DNA from: Lineus longissimus
Lineage: Eukaryota; Nemertea; Pilidiophora; Heteronemertea; Lineidae
Reading direction: 5' to 3'
Length of the DNA stretch: 64,000 bases
Assembly (NCBI RefSeq): GCF_910592395.1
Contig: NC_088326.1
Span: 997,001 to 1,061,000, forward strand
Shown: piece after piece, positions 14,901 through 29,300 of the stretch
Layout: the number at the start of each line of letters is the position of its first letter
Position numbering within the stretch: position 1 is the stretch's first letter
Translations under genes and position numbers: made by a program
The notes under the pieces: generated by a model
Told to the model about the DNA's origin: nothing
Databases searched by the model: none
The model's input: only the letters and a program-made list of their open reading frames with translations

Positions 14901-17900
14901 AGCATTGGGCATATGTTCCTACATGTACCGGTAAATTCAAAACACTTTTACTCTAATTTCACTCTCATGAATTTGGGCAAAGTCAGGATGAAACAATGAT
15001 ATCAGACTCAGAGGCAAATATAGGCATTGACAAATCATCATCTGACATTGTGTGGTCGTGTCTGAATTTGTCCATGCCTGCATGGGGTCATTTGACAAAA
15101 CTGATAACCCCACAAAAGAAATGGGACATTGACTTGGTCTGAGATTTGCACATGGTTTGACCTTCAGTTAACCCATGGATGCCATCACGATCAAGTTCAC
15201 AAATACAGATATATAATTTAACTGCACAGATATCAAATCGAAACCGGTAGTGTAAGGGATCATCGACTTTTTGGCTATTGCAGGATTCAAAAGTTATTTT
15301 CAGGACGAGTGCAGTAGGACAGCCTGACATGTGGTCAGAATGTTGTGGGTTCAAGGCTTGGCCATGCAGTGCAAAGGTTTCTGGACGAGGCAAGGGAATT
15401 CTTTGAGTGAATAGCTTCGAATTGAATTGAACATGGTTTTAAATACAGATGCAAATTGGTATAATGTTTCCTGGAATAATTGCTGGCTTGCATGCATTGT
15501 ATGTATAATTTGACTAAGAAAACACAAAGAATAGTTTAAAGCACTTTTTAGAGCACTTTTTTGAAGGCACTCTAAAAAGCTCATCCTATTTTGCCCTTAC
15601 ACCAAAACCAGCCATGAATCACGGCAGTGGACAGATGCACTGACTACTAAATAACTACTTATAATTATCCCATAACAGACGCGGAAATTAACCTTTACAG
15701 ACTATCTCCATCAAACATCAAATAGATAATTTACCATTGTGGATTGACCCATATACATTTTGTAACTGCTGATGAACATAGCACGCCATTGTTTTATTGG
15801 ATGAGAATTACAGCGCACCGGGGTGCATTGTGAATGCGAGATCACATTTTGTGCTAACTATTCTTTGTTTTTTCTTAGGCAAATTATCACACAATACAAG
15901 CGGGCAACTATTCCAGAAAACATTGTACAAACTTTCACCAGTATTTGTCATCTAATTCATCATTATGTTGTTAACCTAGATGATGCACCCATCGGACAAT
16001 ACCTCAACTTTTCATCGTTGACGTTGGGGATGATATTGTGTTGCCCACAATGCAAAGCAAGAAAAAACACATTGTTTTATGACATCACGAGTAACTTTCA
16101 ACTTTTGTAACCAACGACTTCCTGTGAATTGATGGCAGTTATTTGATTGTTCCTGGCTGTCTCACAGGAGCGAATCAGAAATCGCCTTTTAAAATATCAT
16201 GGTCAGGCACATGTATGTCATCATGTCAGCCTGAGTAAGAAGCAAATGAGCACTGATTGGTCCAACAGTTTGATTGTAGCCAGGATGATTTGGAGCCTAT
16301 CAGTATCAACCTCTAGACCAATCAGCTCTCTCGAGGACAAATTGGACATCTTTCCAAGTTGGTTCTAATGTTCCTCACCGCAAGGACAAGCAGAGCCACC
16401 TGGGGTCATTTCGTAAAACTAAGTTCTGCAAGTTCAGACAGCAGACTTACACGGGCATTGCTCTGCCACTGTAATTACCATAATCATACGGACATAAATC
16501 TGAGACAATTTTAGAGCGGTAACTGCCCCGACAATGACCCCTCCCTATTACTTCACTGACTACATCAGACATCTATTAAATCATAGATATATATGGCTAC
16601 AGTATGGCATATTGTAATCCAAGTAGGTCATTAATTAAATTTTTAATTAACATGGTCTTCAGTTGAGAGACGTATGCTGAGTTATGGCAAATCCTGGATC
16701 AAACGAGATACCTTGCTGAGATTTTCAAATGTCAAGACCTTGACCACAAATCTTCTGTTGCCAATTCCACAAGATAGTAATAATTTCCAGATTCTAGAAT
16801 GTTGAAACAGGGTTTTTCCGTAAAAACAGGTTGGGGGAAATCTCAATCAATGATTCTTTTTACTCGACCTGCCAGATGGCAGTACCAAACACAGTTCAAC
16901 TTGGGTGCTCCAGTTCATCAGATTGCCTAAAGGTGGCAGCAGTGCATAGGCTTGTCAAGAGCTAGCCTTTTACAGGCCATTCACCTTTTAGCCATGGCGC
17001 TCTCTGAAACCACATGGCACATGTCATGAATTTCCCCCACCCAACAAGACAGTAACAAGTCAGTATCTCTGCAATTGTTCTGTGATTCCAACCCAAAAAC
17101 CCCTGATTATTGGCACAGCACTCTTTCAAACTAGCAATTTCCCTAAACAAGACAGTCACCACTCAGCATAAGAAAGTCAGCACCAGTACTGAACAAAGAA
17201 GCCTCACAAGGAAGGGAGACAAGTGAATGCAGATCTCCCACTGGTCTAGACAGTTCCATTATTGATTCTGCAACCTGTGCTTGCTTGGGATGGGTGGTGC
17301 AGGGCTGACTGGGATGTGTAACCACTATAATCTTGGTCATCACACTCGAGGATGAGACCGGATGAAGCTACCAACAAAGAAGCTATTCACAAAAACACAA
17401 CAGTCAAAGATGCTGAGTCAGCATAAAATTTGTTTGTGCTGGTATTACAAGACCAAGGCTTTGCAACGTTCATGCCTAAATCATTGCAGTTATTGCTTCG
17501 GCTGTTCTTTTTCTATGAAATTAACTGAATCACTCTACAGCAACACTAAACAGGTTAAAAGTGCTGCAATGCTTGTACCTGCCATGCTGAACTGAACTGC
17601 AACAATTCCTAAGCAAATGTTCTATTCTAGCAAATGACTAATGTTTCTGCAGAGTACAAAACCATCAGGTCTGACAATAACCAGCCATCATCAGGATGAC
17701 AAAGCCATACAGCAATCCTATTGTAGCCCAACAGCACCATTTATAGAATGGGTTTAGTTCATGGCTAATTGATTCTACTATTCAAATCAAGGTTTCCTGG
17801 AACTGACATGTTTCATTTTGCCACGACTTCCGAATCATTTGCTGCCGATTTTAGCCAACTGAACACGGGTCCATCCGGGATGCCACCTTCATTTCCCCCA

Positions 17901-19333
17901 TTGATTATAAAATGAACTGGGGATTTATAGATTAGGTGGGACGTGCGTCTGTTGCGTCCCCCCCCTGGATCCCCACCTGATGTAGGAGTATACAGGCGCT
18001 TTGAAAAATAAAACTTCTTTTTTAGAAGACATAAATCAAGATCTGATGCAGAGTTCTTGTAGAAACTTGGTTCCATTTCATTACCTTTGCATGTGGAAGG
18101 ATGTGAATCACTCTTCAGATTCAACTCCACAACAATCTCTCCATCATTTGAGTACAATCTGCATGCAATCTGAACATCTTCTTTGGGTGAATTGAACAGT
18201 CAATTGGCAGTGGCGCAGCCTGTCTATGTTAGCACCTGGATCATACACACAGGGACCATCCCAAACAAAGGAGAAACACCCATAGCAGTGGACCCGAGAA
18301 GGGGCTAACAAATGGCTGGTCATTTGTCTTCATTGAGTAATCTTACTCCCACCGAATTTTCAATTAACTGATACTTTTTCAGACTGCCAACTCTGCAGAG
18401 GAACAAAACGGCAACGTTACTTCCGAAATGATCCATTTTTATACTACTCAATGAATGATGTCAGACTAACACCATGTGCATCGCCTCTATGGTACGATTC
18501 CAAGCCGGCGTCTGTCCCAGTACACCTGGGAATCGCTGCATGTGATAACACAGTGCCCACACAAATGGCTTCATTGATTTTCTCATTGTCTGGCCTTGTA
18601 GCTGATCAACTCTGGTGCTACACCATTTGGAGGGAACACCAATTATTTTTAAAAGGACGCTGGAGGATTGCACAACAGAAGTGCACAACTTCTCAGATAA
18701 GTTACCAAGCAACATAAGCAACCTTATATCCAAATCAATTTAGTTGCAAGAGAGAAATATACAACATGACCGAGACAAATAAATGTAATGAACAATCTGA
18801 TAAGTCTGTAAATATTTATCATGACAATTGTCATCCTGGTCCAAGACCAAGCGGCCACCTGCTCAATTCTCCTGCAGAGACCTTGTCTGCACATGGTGGC
18901 TGTCTTAATTATGATGCCAAGCTCATCACATCCACCACTGTTGTGTGTGCGGGTTGAATTCTTGAACTAGCTGCATCACTCTGTGTTTCTAACAGGTACT
19001 CTTATCTAGCTGCCTGATGTGTTGACCTTCTGACAGGGCGGAAGGACAAGCAAACCTTCGAAAAGATGGCAGCACCAGACACACTGGGGGATACAGGCTT
19101 GCCATGCCTGCAGACACCCATTCAAACATAGAAGTCTGGACAAAGCAACCAATCTTATCGTAAGAACTTCCTCAGACATGTTGTCTGTGCTCCTTCACTG
19201 CCAAGTGGTCACCAGCTACCCTACAGATTCTCACAATTGCAAAACTGACAAGCAGCCAAGGGCGTAAATGTCATGTCTCCGGAAAAATCTACAGCTACAC
19301 ACATGACTATGATGCAATTAAAACAGAACTTAC
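5986..19333. other. non-coding, gene-poor stretch with scattered tRNA-like remnants
   Basis: No convincing exon was found over about 13 kb. Open frames of 60-110 codons occur, but none resembles a protein family I know and none has flanking splice sites that join into a longer frame. A G-homopolymer of 16 sits at 9515-9530. If the Pumilio-family gene continues leftward, its next coding exon should begin in phase 0 somewhere left of 19334; I could not locate it. This region is therefore most simply a very large intron, or the remaining exons lie left of the window. Confidence 0.45.
15305..15365 (+). repeat. tRNA-like remnant (possible SINE head)
   Basis: The stretch contains TGTGGTCAGAATGTTGTGGG followed by TTCAAG, which resembles the anticodon arm, variable region and T-arm (B-box) of a tRNA. 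The A-box half is eroded. No clear poly(A) or SINE tail was recognised. This is a weak call based on the shape of the motif alone. Confidence 0.25.
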
Positions 19334-21263
19334 CGCGACTGGATCCCTTTCAAACGTCGACATGTTTTGGAAATCACGCTCAAGGTCCACCACGGAGATT
19401 CCGCGAACCTGCAAAACAAGGGTCGAATCGTGTTGTAAAATGTTTCAGTATTGCATAACAATTTGATACAATTGACAGTATGTATAAATGTACTCCTCTA
19501 TATCCCACCAAATGAACAAGAAATGGCGTCTCAGAAATGGATGAGTTAATCTGCAGCTCGGGAGTCTGACCACCAACAAGAGGCCAAGATCATCATGAAA
19601 AAGCAGATTTTTCAAGCAGTTTTGCAGGAAAGCAGCTTCATTCAAGGAAAGCATGCATCCCTTGCCAGCACACTGCAGACATCAAACTGTCAAAGGGTTA
19701 AATCTATACCTGACCATTGAGTAAAGGCCAGGACCGTCATAATCAGGCAAGTCTTCCAACATTCATGTACGTTTAAACAATTTCAGCCGATTTTTAGTTT
19801 CACAAACCATCAAGCAGTAGTAGAAGCATGCATCCCTTCCAGCTATCTTGATTACCATGGCAACACTTCATGAAATATCACGCTGTTCTTATTGTTACTG
19901 TGCGGCGCATAAGAAATGGCAGTGTATCGAGAGTCTCGTGGGAGGGTGTCCGCTCTAGTCAAGATGATGTGTCATCAAGATGCGGTGATTAGGGTACTGA
20001 GACAATGTCAGGCTTTGTCACAACCCATAGGGTGTGTTAATTTGGGAATCACTGGGGATTTTTTGGCCACTGGCAGGGTGACTGTTCGAATCAAGAATCC
20101 TGAATATTAGAACTGTCATCAAGACATGACACAACATGAGACACTCAGACAATGTTAGGTTTCTTCAAATGTTTCTTATTTTGGAAGTCTCAAAGACAAA
20201 GGCTATTTTTGCAAAGAATTCAGAATCTTTACAGCACTTAATCTTAGACATCAGTTGACATGAAGGGACAGCAACTCAGGTCTGGGTCAGGAAATCAAAA
20301 GTGGAGCTCAATTTTTGGCGTTGGGAAGATCCTTAGTCAATCTGCCAAACGGGTGCTTACAGGATGGAGCATTGGGGGGAAGGTAGTCCAGGGTTTTTTC
20401 CCTTGTGTCTGACTAAAGGAATCTCTGATGAGTAGCTCAGAGTACGATCACGGCCAGCTTGACTGTTTTGCGACGGATCTATACAAATCGTCCATTGGTA
20501 CCCAAAACCTTGCATCACATTGGCAGAATAGTTACTTGGATGAAGGTGATTATCAACTGCTCCACAACAAACAGCATGGAAACATAGTGAAAAGTCGAAG
20601 TGCACTACAAACAAGCCGAATCGCATCAGAGTTCATCAAACCTAATGGCAAGCAGCAAATAACACTTACGGCAGCGAAGAAGGAGTAACCTGCTGCGTTA
20701 TAGATGTCCTCGCACAAGACAAGGGAATCGTTGAATGAAGGGTACAACAAACCATCCACAAACGAAAGATGCATGGACGGTCACATACCATAGGTTCTTT
20801 TGTTCATTTAGGTTTTTTTTGGATCAGAAGGACGACCTCAAACTGGTGCAAAGGTGTCTGTTTGGATTACAGTCACCCACTTCACTTCAGCATAGCACAG
20901 CAGGCCTAGACTAGGCCTATATGCATTGTAAATACACTGCACTGAATGAGTCACAGACTCCCACTGCAATGTTTTGTTTTGTTTTGGATATGGCTTCCTT
21001 TTGAACTTCTGCAAACAAAACTACTATTTCACTCCACATATTGAAGCTCAACATACCTGCTCAATTCTACTATCGTCTCCAACAGCCCATCTCTTGCTAT
21101 ATTGAGGGGCAGGGTCATTTTGGGGGCGCTGGAAAAAGTAGCCCACCATCGCATCGTCCTGCGACCGAACCCCTTGTGTGTGATGCCGGACCGACATGGT
21201 TCTTCCTCCGTTCATAATTACGTGCGAGTCGTCCCAGGCAGCTTCACTCATACTTGTGGGCAT
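19334..21263 (-). CDS. PUM: Pumilio-family RNA-binding protein, first two coding exons (partial)
   Basis: Two exons join in phase 0. Coding exon 1 is 21057-21263 (69 codons), with an acceptor just upstream after 21281 and a GTATGT donor. Coding exon 2 is 19334-19408 (25 codons), with a TTTTGCAG acceptor and a GTAAGT donor. Exon 1 contains SQDDAMVGYFFQR followed by YSKRWAVGDD, the conserved N-terminal signature of animal Pumilio proteins (human PUM1 has SQDDAMVDYFFQR). Exon 2 begins VRGISVVDLERDFQNM, matching the VRSMDELNHDFQAL segment of PUM1. The RNA-binding Puf repeats are not in the window, so the gene must continue left. Pumilio binds UGUANAUA-type 3'UTR motifs and represses translation in the cytoplasm. 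I chose the ATG at 21263 (MPTSM...); an ATG at 21275 upstream is in another frame and ends after eight codons, so it would be a short uORF. Confidence in the family is high; exons downstream of 19334 are unknown. Confidence 0.85.
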
Positions 21264-21559
21264 GGATAGTTCATGCTATCAGTCTGCAAAAGTCAGACAA
21301 CAAAGAAGACGCATTATGAACGGCCATGAAAAATTGTAAACACACACACTTGCGTACATACACACAGTGCTCCCTATTCTTATGTACACATTTGCATAGA
21401 CGATGTACACTGATCAAGACATGGAGGATAGGCCGTGAACAAGGGTCTCTAACGCATTTGTGCCACTTCAAATGCACATGATATTGCGGTAAATGAAAGT
21501 TAAGAGTCTATATTTTGTGCATATTAATTTCTTTTTCGTCATTTGTAGCCATACATACC

Positions 21560-21640
21560 GTGATGACTCCCGATTTCACGCGACTGAGATAATCTTCACC
21601 AAAACATGGCGTACGACATCTTGTTAATCGCAGGGCATGA
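21560..21640 (-). other. possible 5' untranslated exon of the Pumilio-family gene
   Basis: On the minus strand the sequence GTCATCACG is followed by a strong GTATGT donor (exon end at 21560). The coding exon at 21057-21281 is preceded by an acceptor (CTTTTGCAG), so it needs an upstream non-coding exon, and this is the nearest good candidate. A TGACGTC (CRE-type) palindrome lies just upstream near 21668. The upstream end of the exon is not determined. Transcript data would be needed to confirm it. Confidence 0.35.
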
Positions 21641-22500
21641 TGGGAACCATGTGCTCTGAAGGTCGAATGACGTCTTAAGCGGGAAATTCGAATATTATAT
21701 TGGTTTCCATGGAAATTGGTGTAAAATACCTTGGGCATATCATGTCCCTTGTACAGGGCCATAATGTATTTCTTATATCCCACTACAAAATGCTCATCCA
21801 GAGCCAATGTCTACACCCAGAAGGGCCCTCCAGAGACAGTCACAACTATCATAGCCGCCTTGAGACAGGAGCTCCACGAGGTGACCACTGAGACAAGTGC
21901 TCAGCGATTGGGGACACAACCAAGATGGCATGATTAAGGCAAGATGCTCTAGGTGTTCACTGGGTGTTGGAGAAACTGTGGTACAACCACATAGATGACA
22001 TCTAGACCACACTGAAGAGGTCTCCTCAACCAACAGGACTTCACTTGGCATACCATAACCCAGTATATCAGAAGTTGGACATCCATCTTGCCAGTGTCTC
22101 TTAACAATACTTTGGGACTTGCCACAGCAAAGCAGGCGCATGTCTCAGACGAGATAATGGAAGAATTAATGGGCTCAAGATTTCACAAGATGCAGACAAC
22201 AGTGAAAGGTACAACCAGTCTGTCTCAACCTGCCAAGTTTTAGAGCAACAGGCACCTGGTTTTACTGCCACAGGTCAATCTGTCAGTTTCCAAGGCATTT
22301 TGTGTCCTGTGGTGGACTCTTGGTTCGTCCACTGATATCCACTGTTTCCCCTTCCTCATCAAAGGACTTGATGCTCATGGTCTTATCACTTCGCTAAGGA
22401 CATAGCTTGTCCTATTCTCAGTGCAAGCTCCTCTGGCCGAACTGTCTTACATTTTCTAACGCAAAGTTCTTGTCAACAATAATCAAACACAAGACATTAC
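21641..22500. other. intergenic region between Pumilio-family and clathrin light chain genes
   Basis: This lies between the presumed 5' end of the Pumilio-family gene and the 3' end of the clathrin light chain gene, both on the minus strand. I see no coding exon. The left part next to 21668 is a reasonable promoter location for the Pumilio-family gene. Confidence 0.4.
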
Positions 22501-22517
22501 ATTCACCATAAGAACCA

Positions 22518-22523
22518 TTTATT
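22518..22523 (-). terminator. poly(A) signal of the clathrin light chain gene
   Basis: TTTATT on the plus strand reads AATAAA on the minus strand. It lies about 800 bases downstream of the clathrin light chain stop codon (23329-23331) with no other gene between. I infer a 3'UTR of roughly 0.8 kb. Confidence 0.55.
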
Positions 22524-23328
22524 CCGTTCATTTACATATACACACTCGATTACAATAACCACCAAATTCTCTACAATCTCATGATGCATCATCTTTAACA
22601 AAACGTTGTCGGAATCTTCCGCCAATTCTCTTCTTAATCAATTTGCGATGAATCTTCTTTCTTAAAGGGTTGTTTAACTGACCAACATCACATATCCTCA
22701 GACATGCGATATCATACAAGACCCAATCATTTATAAGGACACTCCACGAAGATGGACAACTCTCATTGACTCAGAAAGTAGGGTATGAGGTTTCTAACTG
22801 GGTCTCTTCAGCACTGGCTATTGCACACAAAAATTAAAACAGAAATGGAATGTGAACTATACATGTAAATGAGAGTATGATTTCTATTGCTTGGAGAGAA
22901 TATATTAAAGTAGACAGCATCATTGACTGTTTTGGGCGAGCATCTTATTCCCACTAAGTCTATTTCCAAGGTTCGGGCAGAAGCCTGATTAGAAGATGAA
23001 TAACATCTATCATCGATAGGAACCAATCTACCTAAAACAAGTTTTTTGGAATCTTACAGAATCTATAAATCTGACTAGGAAATTAGTCATAAATATTTTA
23101 AACTTTGAATAAGAATTTAAGACACTGCTACAAGAACATTCTGAAACAGACTGAACCTAGTAAAGTTCAATATGGCTGTCCTTACGACTTGGAAGCACAG
23201 CCTCAAGAGCAACTGCACAGCTGCCCCAGTTGAAACAAGGGAAATATACTACACATGAGATTTCCAAACATAATTCCACAAAGTCTCTCTTTCAAACAGT
23301 AACGCCACCTCACAGTAGAAAGTGACAT

Positions 23329-26300
23329 TTATCGCACCAACGGTGTTTGTTTTAGCTGGAGGATTATCGACCTCATCCGCGACACATCTTTGGAGTTCTT
23401 GGAATTTTTGGGGTTAAAGTCACAGAGACGGCAGATTCGTTCCCATTCATGTCCAGGGATGCTTTCATCCCGTTCCTGAACGAAGGCCTGCTCCGCAGCC
23501 CTGCAAATAAACAAAATACATGTGAAGACAACTTGAATTTTACTCTCAAAAGCAAGTGAGTTATTTGTGAGATTGAAATCGAGAGGAAGTTCTAATGATT
23601 GAGATTGAGGGTTTGGTTTTGTTCCCAGTGACTGACTGGCTCTTTCACCTGATAACACAATGTCGAGTGCACTTAATAGAATCTTCACACAGGATAAACA
23701 CTACTGCTGAAAAGTATGCAATTTAACTTAAATGATAAGGAACACCCTCTACCATAGATAAGAATCATGCAACATGCACCAAATCACTACTAATTACTCC
23801 ATCAAATACCTGCAAAAATAAACTTTCAGTCATGAAAACAATATGCAAACTTAGTCAGGTTGGAAACTGCCATGGTGGCCTGTTGGCCGCTCTAAACAAG
23901 AAGAGTCATACCCACTCTTCAACTTTGATGAAAAAGTCTTAATACGACTTAGTAAAATAGAGAAAAAATAAAAGCAATTATAATCTAGTCAACTCCGAAG
24001 CAAAGACAAACTGCTAAATTACAAAATGAAGAGCTTGTGTCAGCGCATTATTCTTTGGCCAAATCACTTCCCGGTTGATGTGACACAGTTGTGTTTGCTA
24101 CTTCTAATCAAGGTTGACATACATGTAGCAAAATTGCAAGGACTGACACTGCAAGGTACAGCACAACACAATTGCCCACACTATGACAGGAATTCACAGG
24201 TTTGGATGGGTGCACGCATTGCTAGGATTTTCTGTCCAAGTCACATACCAGGGAAAAATGGCTATTTCCATTACTGTATCAAAACTTTAGACCATAGTTG
24301 ATTTGTTTGCCAATTTGACAGGTGACAAGCACATTAAAACTAGAATTGCCTTGCCATGGACACTGAAAAACGTCACTACATAGTAAGTTTAGAAAGGCAG
24401 TAGTTAACATCAAATGTCCACTTCACACTGAAAATGAGCGCGCTTGCATCCCCATTCAAATGTGAACATGCAACTTGTCCCAACTGCAAGAGAAAACACC
24501 AGAGACCAGAATATTTAAAATGCAGAATATGAATTCAAAGTTTGAAAGGCTGGAACTGGGAATTCTTAGGATCAAGATATTTCACTGCAGTTGAGGTATA
24601 TTTAGTTATAAGTCCATACCGAGCAAAGTTCCAAAAGAATTTTGCTTGGAAAAAATACATCCTTCAAATCAGTCGTTCCCCACCAGTCCAAGAGCAATGT
24701 CACCTTGAATTCATATCTGATTTCTAACAGCTTAAACAGGCTGACCACAGGCAAATGAAACCAGAGTATACCACCAGTTTTATCCCAGTTAACCAGCCAA
24801 CGTTCCTGACATCTGTCCAAGGCAATCTCCGGGCTCCAAAGTCAAAACACCCTGAAGAACTGCGAGTGTTTTGACTTTGAGGCATAGCATGATGCCCCCC
24901 TCCCCTCCCCAACTAACCTCCCTCACTTTCAACAGCAAGAGAGTAACGCTCTATACACATTGCCAAAATAGCAGTTGTTAAGCTAAAAACGATGTTACAG
25001 GGGCAATCACTGGTTCACCTGCCTGAAATCAAGCCTAATTCGAATATAAACGGACAAAATAACAAGGAGACAAAATAGACTACACAATGAAGAGATGGAG
25101 AACAGCCTGCCCCCAAAGGATACAGGGTCTACATACTCTCGCTCCTTGAAAAACTCTGCTTGATTCACCCTGGAACCGAAGAGATAGAAAATATGATTCT
25201 TGGTAGATGAGCATGGGGTAGACTTGAAGCAACTGACGAGTTGGCCAGATATACCAGGAGCACTGTCTCTCATCTGTTGATCTTTTAATCAAAGGTCGAT
25301 GGAGGCAGACAGAAGGTTGTGAGAAGCACTCAAGAGTAACATCTATCGACGACAAACAGCTGATTGTAGTTTTATGGTCTTCAAATTGGGAGTGAAGTAC
25401 CTTCAGAACTGAAAGACTGAGGGGGAGGTTGCACTGATTTGACAGAAGGGTAGGAGAAAAGCAATGTAAAGAACACATTTACTGGTGAGTTTTGGGGAGG
25501 AATGTGGCGTAGCTTTGAAGTGATGATGAAATCTGCATCCCGGACAGGTTACTTTGATTCACAAACTGCACAGGCAACACCCTGATCTATAGCAACACCC
25601 ACAGCATGCCCTGCCCTACTTCCTACCCAAGGCTTAACATAACAGCCGTCATGATCCAATGCATTGTATAAGCAAGCAACATATAGCTGACTTGGGAACA
25701 ATGCTTCAGGTTTTACCCTGTTGAAATGCTGAAGTCAAGACTTCAAAGGCAACACCCCATCCTCAAAGCAAGCAGATAGGAAACATTCAACAAGGAAAGG
25801 GCCGCGTTATAGGGTGTCACCCGACGGCACTTCAATCACGTCATCACCCATTTCATCACAAAGGGAATACTATACCAACCGGTTGGTTTCCTTGGCCTTC
25901 TCCAACTGATCTGATCGGTTCTTGTGCCAATCGTCCAGCTCTTTCCTTGCAATCTCCCGCCATTCGAGCTTCTTCGTTTCAGCATCAGCATCTGGAATGC
26001 AATGAAACAAACATATGATGCTCCCTGTTACAGAGTGCATAAATGTGAAACACTCAGTCGACATTCTTTCTAATTCAGGCTTTCTTTTTGTTAGCTCGTA
26101 GGGTAACCAAATAGGCCCAGCAACCTGGCATGACGTCTGTGAGATACTTTTCCCATACCTTTCTCTTCGAGCCTTGTTTTCTGCTCTTCACGCCATATCT
26201 TGATCTTCTCCGGTTCTGCCCGTTGTGTATCGACCTGCGAGATGGCGCTGTAAACGTCCGAAGGGCCGTTGGTGGTCTGCAAGAAAAAACCAGAATCAGA

Positions 26301-29300
26301 CAAGATTCAACCCGATGTCATCCCATCAAGTATTGGTAGTTTATACAACAGCACTCGGCAACTCTATGCCTGACTTCAATGTTCAGTGACATGCCCAGAG
26401 GGAACATGGCACTTCTGTAGTAATACCTTCTACACGCCACCCATATGCATTCAGTTCTGCTGCCCATACGGAAAGGGTTAATTATGCGATTACTGATTAC
26501 CGAGTCTAAATGCAAAATGAACAATGTATGCATTCATTCAAAGCACCCGAAGTTAACGGAAATCACCAGTCTTTCTGTCAATAAAGCAACTTTCCTTCAG
26601 CCACGCTAACAAAAAGTTAAGAAACAAACATGCACAAACTGGTCAAGATGAACGAATTTTTATCTTCCACCCCTTTGCTACGGGGCAATCCACATAGTTA
26701 CACAGTTTGCTACGGCTTTCTACTGCATCATTCACCCTTTGACTGCAATTAACTGACATCAGGGCTCGAAACATTCAGCAAGGCTAGAATAATCTTTTGA
26801 GCCTTGCATTAATGTGCACTACTCACTACAGTGAACAGACTTTGAAATAGATAATATTTGAAAATTTGGAGAAGATTTGGGGGTTGCAAACTTGTGAGAA
26901 AGTTTCAAAAAGTATCACTTTCTCAGAAGTCAACAAGGTACTGTAACAGTTCCTTGGGAGGATTAAAGTGAAACGGAAGCTATTAATCAAACAGGATGGT
27001 GCTTGATATGAAACCTTCGAAACCAACAGTCTGCGTCATCTTTTTAGATTCTCGTTGAAGGAAATTACGATCTTCCAACGGCAGAATATTCCATTATTAT
27101 ATTTCCATTACTATCGCGATATCTTGAGAAGAAGACCCTTTAGAATATTTGACCTTTACCAATACCTCCGACACCTTCAATTTTACAACAACTGGCGATT
27201 TAAAAGGTTTCAACCAATACACCACAAAGGACTCTAAACTAATCGTATCACTGTGCATGGGACGCATGATAGAGGCTTACTGCTTCATTGTCAGAACCAA
27301 TGTCATCCATTACCGGGGCAGCATTCTCGTCCTGGGGCTGAAAGGGTTAAAATACATTAGCAACAATGCCGGGCCACATGCACCACCAGGAGGAGTCCTG
27401 AAACAGATTTGCAGTTACAGCACCAACACCAAAGGCAAAGCGGTACTTTCCACACAATATCGTACAGCCACCCAGAATAGCAATCTCTTTACAACCTTAG
27501 TACAATCTAGTATTTCGTCCTGTGATGCCAAGGGCATCGTAATGTTAGACCCAGGCAGGCCAGACCTCACATACCAAAAGACCTATGCCGTTCGTGATCA
27601 CAACATTTTCTTGTGGCTCATGTACAAACAGAATGAATGGATTAGGCCTCAAGCCAGAAGGACATTGCTCATCAGGTTGTGCAAACTATCTATTCTGAAA
27701 ATACTGTTTATTACAACTTGAATAAGACAGGAAATAGGACAGAAAACTAATATCACTGAGGCAAACTAATAAATTACAAAACATAAGCAAGGTGTATGGC
27801 AAATCATGCAAATGTAAGGCTTGTTTGGAACCAGTCTTCAAAGGAGGGTAGGATTTACAATGAATCCTGTCTCACCGATCTAGTTTCAGGGACTGGGTTC
27901 TGGTGGTGTACTTTTGGAGCAATGATCCCTTTCAGGGTCATTGCTCAGCTTTAGGACTTTATTGCCAAAATGGTGGCCGAAAATTATGTCTGAAGGTGAC
28001 ACATATTCATGAGAATGTTGCCAGTATTCTCGATGAGACAAGACCAATATGAGGATGGAAAATGATGAACCCAAAACCGCAGATCAGGCCCCGAAGCAGC
28101 AAAAAAACACCCTTACGATGTTTGAGTAATCGGAAGTGGTAGTGAGTCCATCATAGCCTGCATCCTCCTGAAAAGCCAAATGAGATTTAGGTGCATTCAC
28201 GGGGCAAGCAGGGCAACAGAAAATGAGGACAAGTTGAAGGTGTTGAGTCAGCTATTAAGATTCCAGGTAAGGCCTCTTTGAAGGACCATTGTTAAATGAA
28301 GTCAAGTCTTGTTGTCATTGGACATGAAGACAGCAATATTTGCTGGGAAAAGGAGAACTTGTGACACTGACCGCAGCTCAATGTTCTTTAGCAACTAGTC
28401 GGCCAAGTGACCTTTCTTTTATGAATACCTGGGACAACATAGCGATCTTTAGCCCAGGCTAGAAGGAGTGTCCCTATGGCTCAGTTGATAGATTTTGATG
28501 GTTTTTTAAACTATGGTCGGAGGTTCAAACCCTGGAAGGGTCTCTTTATTTTTCCTCTGATACACTTACAAGGAAAGAATAGTCATCGGCCGGCGGCTGT
28601 TCCCCTCCCAAACCACCTAAGTCTTGATTCTGAAAGGAGGCAATGCAAACATGGCAAGCTGCGTCACCCAATCCCAGCATTCATTTCTCTATTGGCAAGT
28701 CACATTTCTCAGAACTGCATAACTTTAGCCTTTTATACCATTTGATAGATACAAAACACACTGAAATAATTGGTAATCGTGCGGCTTGATACAACATGGA
28801 ACAAGACACCTACGTGCAGGAGAGGTATGGATGGAGAATATGGGAGAAGGAAATACCCATGCAAAAATGAATTTTGATTGATCCTCCTGCACTGGACTGG
28901 GGCTACATTCCAAGTAGTACTCACTACTGTATTCCATAAGAAGAACAACAATGAACATGTTACAACATAACCGAAATAAGCATCTTCTTAGACTTAGCCT
29001 GGCTAAGGTCACGATAACACGGCCAATTCAAAATGATTTATAACACATTTATAGATCTGTGTTTGCTACTATACTCACTACTTCTCCATCTTCATTTCCA
29101 AAGCCTGAAAATAAGAATTCTAAAATAGAGTGTTTGTTGGATGTATAGCAGTGTGTTTTACAATGCATTTCTTCCTCTCCTGTACATTTCACATACAACG
29201 TGTACAATAATACACGATACACTGTCAATACACACAAATACCATGATACGGAACGATTTTTCGACCTATTTCATCAGCTGTTTCTTAGTCTTTTACCTGT

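Noticed and set aside
17813-18157. 114-codon minus-strand frame with a possible acceptor and GTAATG donor near 18080-18160, considered as a Pumilio exon
   Set aside because: The phase does not match the phase-0 exit of the exon at 19334 and the sequence does not resemble Pumilio.
25874-25880. Alternative donor GTATAG four bases downstream of the chosen clathrin light chain exon 6 donor
   Set aside because: It would shift the frame. The GTTGGT donor gives the conserved NRAAEQAF junction.
27149-27721. 190-codon plus-strand open frame
   Set aside because: It lies antisense over a clathrin light chain exon (27281-27337), has no recognisable domain, and the exon on the other strand joins perfectly to its neighbours.
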